This document shows, piece by piece, positions 1 to 5,867 of a stretch of 10,815 bases of DNA (position 1 is the stretch's first letter; every line of letters begins with the position of its first letter). The notes under the pieces are model-generated. The model was not told where the DNA came from. It made no database searches and saw only the letters and a program-made list of their open reading frames with translations. Origin of the DNA: Verrucomicrobiota bacterium (GTDB taxonomy: Bacteria > Verrucomicrobiota > Verrucomicrobiia > Chthoniobacterales > UBA10450); the NCBI GenBank assembly GCA_003219945.1, contig QHQV01000262.1:1-10815 (forward strand). The letters are read 5' to 3'. Both the position numbers and the translations under genes were made by a program.

Positions 1-680
1 TGATCTGCGGCGCGATCGATCGGAACCGGTTCGCCTAACGAGTTGCCTGGCCCGATCAGAAACGCCATTTCCAACTCGTAATCAAAGCTTTTGCTCGGAC
101 CGAATGTCGGCGTGGCTGCGTCCGGCGCTTTCGTCTGTCCGCTCGGCCGGCGCACATCCATCCCGCTGACAACGATCGAACTCGCGCGTCCATGATATGC
201 GACTGGCAACCATTTCCAGTTAGGCATCAGCGCGTTCTCAGGACCGCGCAACATCGTACCGACATTGTGCGCGTGATGGTACGATGAATAGAAATCGGTG
301 TAATTGCCGATGCGCACTGGAAGTTTCATCGCCACATCTTTTTGCGCATGAAACATTTTTTCCCGAAGCCGTGCGTCATCGCGCAGTATTTGTGTATCCG
401 CCGAGAGCAGATGCTGAACAATCTCGCGCGTCTTTCTCCAGGCTGGTCGCCCTAGTCTGAGAAACGAATTCAGCGATTCCTCAGAAAATACTCTCTGGTT
501 TTGAAATTCCGTCGATCGAAAATGACCGAGCTCTTCCAGCGCGGAGAGATCAATAATCAAATCCCCGATCGCAACGCCCACCCGCGGTTTGCCTTGTCGC
601 GGTTGGAAAACGCCGCAGGGAAGATTCTCCAATGGAAAATGGGAATCCGGTGAAACTTCGATGAACGATTTGAGCGGCAT
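1..680 (-). CDS. fahA: Fumarylacetoacetase, N-terminal 226 residues (runs off left edge)
   Basis: Hydrolyses 4-fumarylacetoacetate to fumarate and acetoacetate, the last step of tyrosine/phenylalanine (homogentisate) degradation, in the cytoplasm. I translated the minus strand from ATG at 680-678; the frame stays open to the edge, so about half of the usual ~420 residues are present. Residues ~1-110 are the N-terminal SH3-like domain; the hydrolase domain follows. Recognisable blocks are NYTDFYSS-HHA (D129 and H136, matching metal-binding D126 and catalytic H133 of mouse FAH), PNWKWLPVAYHGRASSIVVSG (155-173 region), and YELEMAFLIGPGN (E202 and E204, matching metal ligands E199/E201). The DWSARD block lies beyond the edge. 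No Shine-Dalgarno is visible; a twin-hairpin repeat begins 4 bases upstream of the ATG. The upstream co-directional gene is a protein of unknown function. Family assignment is firm; the co-directional neighbours give no further pathway enzyme inside the window. Confidence 0.95.
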   Translation of the reverse strand, partial: MPLKSFIEVSPDSHFPLENLPCGVFQPRQGKPRVGVAIGDLIIDLSALEELGHFRSTEFQNQRVFSEESLNSFLRLGRPAWRKTREIVQHLLSADTQILRDDARLREKMFHAQKDVAMKLPVRIGNYTDFYSSYHHAHNVGTMLRGPENALMPNWKWLPVAYHGRASSIVVSGMDVRRPSGQTKAPDAATPTFGPSKSFDYELEMAFLIGPGNSLGEPVPIDRAAD

Positions 681-684
681 AAAT

Positions 685-761
685 GGTAGGGGCGATTGAC
701 CTCAATCGCCCGAAATGTGTCTGTTATGCAGACCGGGCGGTTCAGGTGAACCGCCCCTACC
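685..761. repeat. REPIN-like twin-hairpin element between the unknown gene and fahA
   Basis: A 77-bp element with perfect 10-bp inverted ends, GGTAGGGGCG (685-694) and CGCCCCTACC (752-761). Inside are two near-perfect palindromes: a 10-bp stem 690-699/702-711 with a 2-nt loop, and a 10-bp stem 735-744/747-756 with a 2-nt loop. The outer tetranucleotides are GTAG (686-689) and CTAC (757-760), the arrangement of two inverted REP units. Its right end touches the stop codon of the upstream gene (764-762) and its left end is 4 bases from the fahA start, so it fills the intergenic space. It could act as a transcript-processing or translation-control hairpin; that is inference. Confidence 0.85.
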
Positions 762-1679
762 TTACAGGAAACCCAACTCGCGCAAATCGTCGCGTGGCTC
801 ATCGAAGCTGCAACTACCGAAGGACCTCACGAATTTGCGGCGGTATTGCAGGGGTTCGACGTCAATCTTCCAGTCGCGCCACATGAAGAAATCGTCGGTA
901 AACGAAAACGATCGTGGATCTTCGTCCTCGAGCATCATCACGGTTTGATCGGCTTCCCATTGATGTTCCGCCGCAAGAACTGCGGCTCCCAGCACATTGA
1001 GAAATCCGTGCATCTTCGTTTTCACTTCGTCGCGAAATTGCTGGATTGGATGATGCAGACCGGCCGTAAACTTGATCGGGAGCTGATACGTCGCTGCCGT
1101 TACCAGCGCGCGTGCGATCTGCGCCGAAGTTGGAAATGCATCGGCTGTCACTCCACCGGTGCGCAATTTGTAACCGAATTTTGCCATGTCTTTGTCGGAG
1201 TTGTATCCGGCAATCAGTGCAATGGTTTGCTCTGCTCTCTCAGGCGGCGCTTCCCAAAACACCGGCAACTCACCCACAACCGCGCTCGCCACTTTGAGGG
1301 AAACAGAATCCACATCGTCCGGTAAAAACATTTCGAGATGACTGACCGAAATCAGATTGACATCTGATCGCGAATATGAACGAATCGCGGCGCCTGCATT
1401 CTCCAGCGCGTCACGGAAGCTCTCCACACTTGTGGTTTTCGGTCCAAGCGCGGCGACGCGGAGCGGATGTGAAGAATCGAATTTTGAAGCAAATTTTGTT
1501 GCCGCGTCGAATTGCCCCACGGGCAGAACGAATCCGTTGAGCATCCACACTTCGGATGAACGCACATAGCTCGCCTGGTTCCGCAACGCCGGTTCGAGCG
1601 CCAGGGCGCAAGGGGGAAACATCCCTGCGTAATCAATCGCTTGATTGAGAAGTGCGCGAAGCGAAGCAGAAACAGCCAT
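762..1679 (-). CDS. Conserved protein of unknown function (YAGMFPP family)
   Basis: I do not recognise a function. The 305-residue soluble-looking product opens with a hydrophilic helix and the block AIDYAGMFPPCALAL (about residues 14-28), a motif I recall from uncharacterised planctomycete and verrucomicrobial proteins. Other strand-like blocks are RVAALG, NLISVSHLEMFLP, LPVFWEAPP, KFGYKLRTGG, LPIKFTAGLHHP and HGFLNVLGAAVLA, then a C-terminal RSFGSCSFDEP. Alternating short hydrophobic strands ending in charged residues, separated by helices, suggest a (beta/alpha) barrel, but this is inference only. No signal peptide or membrane segment is seen. I prefer ATG 1679-1677; an in-frame ATG at 1697 adds six residues but lies inside a dispersed 'ccatgaatgcacacgaatgg' repeat, so it is probably fortuitous. 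Neither start has a clear Shine-Dalgarno. It lies upstream of fahA on the same strand, separated only by the 685-761 element, so the two may be co-transcribed. Confidence 0.85.
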   Translation of the reverse strand: MAVSASLRALLNQAIDYAGMFPPCALALEPALRNQASYVRSSEVWMLNGFVLPVGQFDAATKFASKFDSSHPLRVAALGPKTTSVESFRDALENAGAAIRSYSRSDVNLISVSHLEMFLPDDVDSVSLKVASAVVGELPVFWEAPPERAEQTIALIAGYNSDKDMAKFGYKLRTGGVTADAFPTSAQIARALVTAATYQLPIKFTAGLHHPIQQFRDEVKTKMHGFLNVLGAAVLAAEHQWEADQTVMMLEDEDPRSFSFTDDFFMWRDWKIDVEPLQYRRKFVRSFGSCSFDEPRDDLRELGFL

Positions 1680-1691
1680 GACCGGAGAACT

Positions 1692-1720
1692 AACCATGAA
1701 TGCACACGAATGGACACGAC
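1692..1720. repeat. Degenerate 'accacgaatgaacacgaatgg' tract
   Basis: A copy of the approximately 10-11-nt periodic repeat that recurs at 7470-7552, 9495-9514 and 9749-9779. It abuts and overlaps the alternative upstream start codon of the unknown gene. Translating it gives low-complexity peptide, which is why that start is distrusted. Confidence 0.6.
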
Positions 1721-1730
1721 GAAAATTTTT

Positions 1731-1804
1731 GTAGCCACGCCCCTGCGGGGGTGTTTCGGTTGAGTTCCTAATTCAGCGACGACGGCGCACAGCGCCGTGG
1801 CTAC
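1731..1804. repeat. REPIN-like twin-hairpin element downstream of the epimerase gene
   Basis: A 74-bp element with perfect 9-bp inverted ends, GTAGCCACG (1731-1739) and CGTGGCTAC (1796-1804). The left unit has a small CCCC-TGC-GGGG hairpin directly after the end; the right unit has a 7-bp stem, 1782-1788/1792-1798, with loop ACA. The outer tetranucleotides are again GTAG and CTAC although the arm sequences differ from the 685-761 element. It lies 28 bases past the epimerase stop codon and could stabilise or end that transcript (inference). Confidence 0.8.
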
Positions 1805-1832
1805 AGCAGAAACCGTAAAGTGGTACGGTCGT

Positions 1833-2780
1833 CTAGTCGCACGACGCAAATTGCGGAGTCATGCTGAAGGAGGCGCGCAATTCGCCAGCGGGCGGAATGG
1901 TTTGGATCCCTTGTTTTTTCTCGAATGCGCGCTGCTCGTGATGATCGGTCAAACCCCAGCATGGCTCGACGCAAAGAAATGGACCGCCATCCGACCACAA
2001 GGTAATGTAAGGAACGCCGGCCAGGTCCATTATCACCCAGCGCCCGCTCGGCGGATCCACGAAAGAAAATTGCGGTCGCGGAACGTTCACCAGTTCGAGA
2101 ATGATCGAGCCGGGCAATTCGTTTTTTGGAAACGGCATTTCGCCACCTGAAAATTCAATGTCACGCGTTTCGCCCGACAGAAAATTGTCCGGCGAAAAAT
2201 ATCGTCGATACAATCCCCGCGGCATTTGCAGATGAAAGCTATCGAACGAATCCGCGCCGAAGCCTGGGTGCAACCCAAACGACACATGTGCGGTCAATTC
2301 CGGTTCATGGTTTCGAAACTCGAAGAGCACACCCATGCCATCAGCGCCGATCTGATACGTGAGATCCACACTAACCTTCAGCGGATATTCGATTTCGGAA
2401 AAATCGTCCGGAGTGATCTGGTATTTTAACGACGCGCCACTTCCTTCAGTGGAACATCCGCCGAGATGCCATGTTTTCGCACGAAGAAAACCGTGGGTGC
2501 CACCCTTGATTTGGTGTCCGCGATACAGACTACTACCATTCTTCAGCCGATGAAGATAATAACCCATGACCGTGGAGTGATTTGCCCAGCCTTCAGGCGG
2601 CGGCGTTATATCGTTGTCCCGGTAAAGAAAGCCAATCCATTCGCCGGCTTCACTGATTCGCGCCATGCTGATCAGTTCCGCACCGAGACGCGACACAATC
2701 ATGCGAAGTCCGTCCTCTTCGTCAGTAAGAACATCGAGATGCCGACCATCACGGTTTTCCTCTGTGTGTGAGAACTTCAT
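1833..2780 (-). CDS. Aldose 1-epimerase family protein (LacX-like galactose mutarotase fold)
   Basis: Likely interconverts alpha and beta anomers of an aldose in the cytoplasm, or binds a related sugar; the true substrate cannot be read from sequence. The 315-residue product has the marks of the beta-sandwich mutarotase fold: THGFLR with H96 (general-acid position), HVSFGLHPGF with H171, and PFLCVEPCWGLTD with E272 (general base). These correspond in order to the catalytic His, His and Glu of galactose mutarotase, and the HGF-R and EP-WG--D spacing is closest to LacX-type proteins. Length is normal for the family. I chose ATG 2780-2778; a TTG 18 bases upstream would add MPDCPT-like residues and is less attractive. 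Upstream of the ATG is GGTAGGGC on the plus strand rather than a Shine-Dalgarno. Both neighbours run the same way but are separated by repeat-filled gaps of about 154 bp (unknown gene) and 163 bp (glutamate dehydrogenase). Confidence 0.88.
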   Translation of the reverse strand: MKFSHTEENRDGRHLDVLTDEEDGLRMIVSRLGAELISMARISEAGEWIGFLYRDNDITPPPEGWANHSTVMGYYLHRLKNGSSLYRGHQIKGGTHGFLRAKTWHLGGCSTEGSGASLKYQITPDDFSEIEYPLKVSVDLTYQIGADGMGVLFEFRNHEPELTAHVSFGLHPGFGADSFDSFHLQMPRGLYRRYFSPDNFLSGETRDIEFSGGEMPFPKNELPGSIILELVNVPRPQFSFVDPPSGRWVIMDLAGVPYITLWSDGGPFLCVEPCWGLTDHHEQRAFEKKQGIQTIPPAGELRASFSMTPQFASCD

Positions 2781-2804
2781 GGTAGGGCAGTCGGGCAACC
2801 CTTT

Positions 2805-2908
2805 CGCCTCTCCCCTTCCCAGGGAGAGGGTTAGGGTGAGGGTTCAGCCTTACTTGTGCGCGGTTCCGATCCCTCACCTCGGTCCTCTCGCTTCCGAAGG
2901 GAGAGGCG
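2805..2908. repeat. Long nested palindromic repeat (cctctccc/gggagagg type)
   Basis: A 104-bp element with perfect 10-bp inverted ends CGCCTCTCCC (2805-2814) and GGGAGAGGCG (2899-2908). Nested pairings are visible: GGTGAGGG (2835-2842) with CCCTCACC (2871-2878), a left hairpin 2807-2814/2822-2829, and a right hairpin 2884-2889/2901-2906. It can therefore fold either as one long arm or as two hairpins. It starts 35 bp past the glutamate dehydrogenase stop and ends 24 bp before the epimerase start, so its transcript would carry a strong hairpin between the two genes. Similar 'cctctccc-agggtgaggg' repeats are widespread in environmental bacterial genomes. Confidence 0.8.
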
Positions 2909-2943
2909 GAATAGGTCGCACATCAAGACCGCGGCATCGCCGC

Positions 2944-4239
2944 TCATGGGAACAAGCCGCGCACTTGTTTGGCCTTGATGACGCGCTCAACCCCGGTCGC
3001 CATAGCGGCTGTGCGATGCGACACCTTATGGTCTTTGGCGCGCCTGATTACTTGCACAAACGAATGCTCGAGAATGCGGAAAAGTTTGTCGGTCACTTCT
3101 GACTCCGACCACAGAAACGCCTGCAGACCCTGCACCCACTCGAAGTAGGAAACGATCACGCCGCCTGCATTGCAGAGAATGTCCGGGATCACGAAGACTT
3201 CATCCCAGCGCTCGTCGAGAATCAGATCCGCATCGGGCGTCGTCGGACCGTTCGCGCCTTCGGCGAGGATGCGGCACTTGAGCTGACCAGCGTTTTTTCC
3301 GGTAATCACGCGGTCAACCGCCGCCGGAACAAGAATATCGCACGGCAGCGTGAGAAACTGGTTAGGATTTACATGATCGTCCTGAGCGAACGCACGCAGA
3401 TTCCCTTTTTTGATCATGTGTTGCTCGGCCGCTTTAACGTCGATCCCTTTCGGATTGTAAATCGCAGCGGTGTGATCACTGATCCCGACGACTTTGACGC
3501 CGCTCTTATAGGCCAGCGACAAAGCTGCGACCGAACCGACATTGCCGAATCCTTGAATGATCGCGGTGCATTTTTCCGGGTCCATCTTCAGCATGTTCAT
3601 GGCACGCTCTACGAGATACACGGCGCCGCGACCAGTCGCTTCACGCCGCCCTTCGGTCCCGCCAATGGCGACCGGTTTACCGGTAACGATTTCGTTCACG
3701 GCGTAGCCCATGTAAACCGAGTAGGTGTCCATGAACCACGCCATGATCTGTTCATTGGTACCCATATCCGGGCCCATGATGTCAGTGTGCGGACCGACGA
3801 ACGGAATCATTTCCTGCATGTAACGGCGCGACACGGACTCGAGTTCAGTCCGCGATAATTTTGAGGGATCAACAGCTACCCCGCCCTTCGCACCGCCGTA
3901 CGGCAACTGAGCGAGCGCGCATTTCCAACTCATCCACATCGCTAATGCGGCCGTTTCGCCCATCGAAAGGGAAGGCGCGAAACGAGTGCCGCCTTTGGTC
4001 GGCCCCAGTGCGATGTGATGTTGCACCCGGTAACCCTGGAAGGCTCTCGTGCTGCCGTCGTCCATATGCACAGGCAGCGTCACGGCCACGGCGCGTTTGG
4101 GGTACGTCGCCCACTCGCGGTCGTCCTTGTCGATGTTCAGATAATCGGCGATGACGCGAAATTGCTCGCAAGCCATCTGAAAAACTTCGTCGTCGTAGAT
4201 CGTGTGTATCGCTGTGTCAGCGCAAGACTCGGCGTCCAT
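2944..4239 (-). CDS. gdhA: Glutamate dehydrogenase (Glu/Leu/Phe/Val dehydrogenase family)
   Basis: Reversible oxidative deamination of glutamate to 2-oxoglutarate and ammonia; cytoplasmic, normally hexameric. In the 431-residue product the substrate domain carries GPTKGGTRF (K82), MSWKCAL (K106), PYGGAKGG (catalytic K118) and GPDMGTN (D158). These match K89, K113, K125 and D165 of the Clostridium symbiosum enzyme at a constant offset of seven. The Rossmann domain carries GFGNVG (230-235), and LAEGANGPTTP (325-335) and VSYFEW (S364, the Ser380 equivalent) follow. K82 with S364 favours glutamate over branched-chain or aromatic substrates. D255 after the second Rossmann strand is compatible with NAD, but coenzyme use is not certain. 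I chose ATG 4239-4237, preceded by a weak AGG about 8 bases upstream; GTG at 4266 would add nine residues. It diverges from the trans-sulfuration gene; the shared upstream region holds a large palindromic repeat. Confidence 0.95.
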   Translation of the reverse strand: MDAESCADTAIHTIYDDEVFQMACEQFRVIADYLNIDKDDREWATYPKRAVAVTLPVHMDDGSTRAFQGYRVQHHIALGPTKGGTRFAPSLSMGETAALAMWMSWKCALAQLPYGGAKGGVAVDPSKLSRTELESVSRRYMQEMIPFVGPHTDIMGPDMGTNEQIMAWFMDTYSVYMGYAVNEIVTGKPVAIGGTEGRREATGRGAVYLVERAMNMLKMDPEKCTAIIQGFGNVGSVAALSLAYKSGVKVVGISDHTAAIYNPKGIDVKAAEQHMIKKGNLRAFAQDDHVNPNQFLTLPCDILVPAAVDRVITGKNAGQLKCRILAEGANGPTTPDADLILDERWDEVFVIPDILCNAGGVIVSYFEWVQGLQAFLWSESEVTDKLFRILEHSFVQVIRRAKDHKVSHRTAAMATGVERVIKAKQVRGLFP

Positions 4240-4287
4240 GGGAGACCTGCTATTTGCGCTGGGCACGTAACGCCGTCAACTGCGAAA

Positions 4288-4489
4288 CTTTGGAGTGCAG
4301 CGACCTGTCGCGGGTCTGGGTAGCGCACGCGGCTCGCGTGCTGGTTTCGGCGGCGCGCCGAAACGAGCTTTTCTGGAGCTGCGATCAAACAGTGTGCCTA
4401 TGCAATTGAAAAAGTTCGCGATCGCGAGACGCGCTCGCCAGCATGCGAGCCGCGTCCGCTATCCTGACCGCGGACGCTACACTCCAAAG
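4288..4489. repeat. 202-bp compound palindromic repeat in the divergent upstream region
   Basis: Imperfect 15-bp inverted ends CTTTGGAGTGCAGCG (4288-4302) and CGCTACACTCCAAAG (4475-4489) differ at one position. Inside, GTAG (4320-4323) is followed by a GCACGCG-gct-CGCGTGC hairpin and then a TTTCGGCG-gcg-CGCCGAAA hairpin. The right half ends with a CGTCCGC stem and CTAC (4477-4480). It occupies most of the 287 bp between the divergent glutamate dehydrogenase and trans-sulfuration genes, so the promoters must lie within it or in the short flanks. A half copy of its end recurs at 7601-7625. Confidence 0.75.
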
Positions 4490-4526
4490 ATCGACAAGAG
4501 CGCGTGAACCTGGCTAATCTCCCCAA

Positions 4527-5642
4527 ATGAAAATCGAAACTATAGCCGTTCACGCAGGACACGAGGTGGACCCGGCAACCGGGGCGGTGGCCGCCCCGAT
4601 TTATCTGTCCACCACGTTTGAGCGCGACATCGAGGGCACGTACTCGCGCGGGTTCATGTACTCGCGCAACGATAATCCAAATCGGCAGACGCTGGAGCGC
4701 GGCGTGAGCTTGCTCGAAGCCGGCGAAACGGCTGCGGCCTTCGCCTCCGGCACCGGCGCGGCTATGTCGATTTTGCAGGCATTATCTCCCGGCGATCACG
4801 TCCTTGCGCACGTAGACGCTTACTACGGCACGTCGCGATTGATCCGCGAAATCTTTGTACGCTGGGGACTCGAGGCAGATTTCGTCGACATGAGCGATCT
4901 CGACGCAGTTAAGAAAGCGGTGCGGGCAAAAACAAAACTGGTTTGGGCCGAAACGCCTTCCAATCCGTTGCTGAAAGTTGTCGATCTCGCCGCGCTCGCT
5001 GAAATCGCACACGACACCGGAGCGATTTTGGTTTGCGACAACACCTGGGCACCGGTGCTGCAACGACCATTCGATGTTGGCACCGATCTAATTCTCCATT
5101 CAACAACCAAGTATTTCGGCGGGCATTGCGACGTTCTCGGAGGAATTGTCGTTGGAAAGACAGACAATGAATTTTTTCAGCGGATCCGCAGCATTCAATA
5201 CGAAGGCGGCGCGGTCCCCTCGCCTTTCGATTGCTGGTTGATCCTGCGCGGGATGCGCACATTGCCGTGGCGCATGCGCGCGCATTCGGAAAACGCGATG
5301 AAAATCGCGGAGTTCCTCGCGCGACATCCGAAAGTGGCGCGGGTACATTATCCCGGGCTGCAGTCGCATCCCGGGCACAAAATTGCGGCCGGACAGATGT
5401 CCGCGTTCGGCGGGATGCTGTCGCTCGAAGTGAAAGACGGGTGCGACGCGGCGATGTCGGTCGCAGCGAAAACGAAAATCTTTATCCGCGCCACGAGCCT
5501 CGGCGGTGTGGAAAGTCTGATCGAGCATCGCGCGTCCATCGAAGGCCCGGGTACAACTTCGCCCGAAGGCTTGTTGCGCGTGTCCGTCGGCCTCGAAAAC
5601 GCCGACGACCTGATCGAGGACCTCGATCAGGCGCTGGGGTGA
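4527..5642 (+). CDS. PLP-dependent trans-sulfuration enzyme (cystathionine gamma-synthase/lyase family)
   Basis: Cytoplasmic PLP enzyme of the Cys/Met metabolism family, acting in methionine or cysteine interconversion. The 371-residue product is slightly short of the usual 380-400. Visible features: YSRNDNPN (Y45 and R47, which bind the cofactor phosphate of the partner subunit), the SGTGAA loop (74-79), Y99 (ring stacking), AETPSNP (141-147), D171 in VCDNTWAPV (pyridine nitrogen), and HSTTKYFGGH with K195 as the Schiff-base lysine. ATSLGGVESLIEHRA and LRVSVGLE close the C-terminal domain. The sequence does not settle whether it is a gamma-synthase (MetB), a gamma-lyase, methionine gamma-lyase or an O-acyl-homoserine sulfhydrylase, so no symbol is given. 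ATG 4527 starts the conserved KIETIAVHAG block; no Shine-Dalgarno precedes it. It is the only plus-strand gene, divergent from gdhA and convergent with murJ, with no other sulfur gene nearby. Confidence 0.93.
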   Translation: MKIETIAVHAGHEVDPATGAVAAPIYLSTTFERDIEGTYSRGFMYSRNDNPNRQTLERGVSLLEAGETAAAFASGTGAAMSILQALSPGDHVLAHVDAYYGTSRLIREIFVRWGLEADFVDMSDLDAVKKAVRAKTKLVWAETPSNPLLKVVDLAALAEIAHDTGAILVCDNTWAPVLQRPFDVGTDLILHSTTKYFGGHCDVLGGIVVGKTDNEFFQRIRSIQYEGGAVPSPFDCWLILRGMRTLPWRMRAHSENAMKIAEFLARHPKVARVHYPGLQSHPGHKIAAGQMSAFGGMLSLEVKDGCDAAMSVAAKTKIFIRATSLGGVESLIEHRASIEGPGTTSPEGLLRVSVGLENADDLIEDLDQALG

Positions 5643-5734
5643 CAATGAGGGGCGTCCTCCAGGTCGCCGTCTTTCAATTGCCGGCCGACTAGAGACCGCC
5701 GCTCCTTGGGCGCAAGCCCTCTGAGATTCGTGTT

Positions 5735-5800
5735 GTAGCGTCCGCTGTCGCCAGCGGATTTAACGCCGGACATCGATGCGCTGAGGACAGAGCACGCCAC
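5735..5800. repeat. 66-bp GTAG...CCAC element, copy A
   Basis: Begins GTAG (5735-5738), continues with a perfect 7-bp stem TCCGCTG/CAGCGGA (5741-5747/5752-5758, loop TCGC) and ends GCGCTGAGGACAG...CGCCAC. The element at 9868-9933 has exactly the same length and nearly identical ends; 9660-9732 is a diverged longer copy. It lies in the gap between the convergent trans-sulfuration and murJ genes. Confidence 0.75.
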
Positions 5801-5809
5801 GCGATGCGA

Positions 5810-5827
5810 AAGCCGTTTAAACGGCTT
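5810..5827. repeat. Perfect 18-bp palindrome
   Basis: AAGCCGTTTAAACGGCTT is its own reverse complement. It sits between element A and the hairpin next to the murJ stop codon, in the convergent gap. It could form a cruciform or RNA hairpin, or bind a dimeric protein; nothing in the sequence decides between these. Confidence 0.7.
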
Positions 5828-5843
5828 CCGCCGAGGTGCTCGT

Positions 5844-5867
5844 GTAGCACCGGCTTGAAAGCCGGTG
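5844..5867. repeat. GTAG + hairpin unit flush with the murJ stop codon
   Basis: GTAG (5844-5847) is followed without spacer by CACCGGCTT-GA-AAGCCGGTG (5848-5867), a 9-bp perfect stem with a 2-nt loop. The stop codon of murJ (TGA, 5870-5868) begins at the next base. There is no T-run, so it is not a classical intrinsic terminator, but it may protect the 3' end of the murJ message. GTAG is also part of a smaller GTGCT-AGCAC stem (5836-5850). Confidence 0.7.

Noticed and set aside
5100..5645. Minus-strand 181-residue open frame opposite the trans-sulfuration gene
   Set aside because: Antisense shadow of a gene with a full set of PLP-enzyme motifs; no motif of its own.
5848..5867. Classical Rho-independent terminator for murJ
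   Set aside because: The stem is strong but neither strand has a T-run after it, so it is listed as a repeat unit rather than a terminator.
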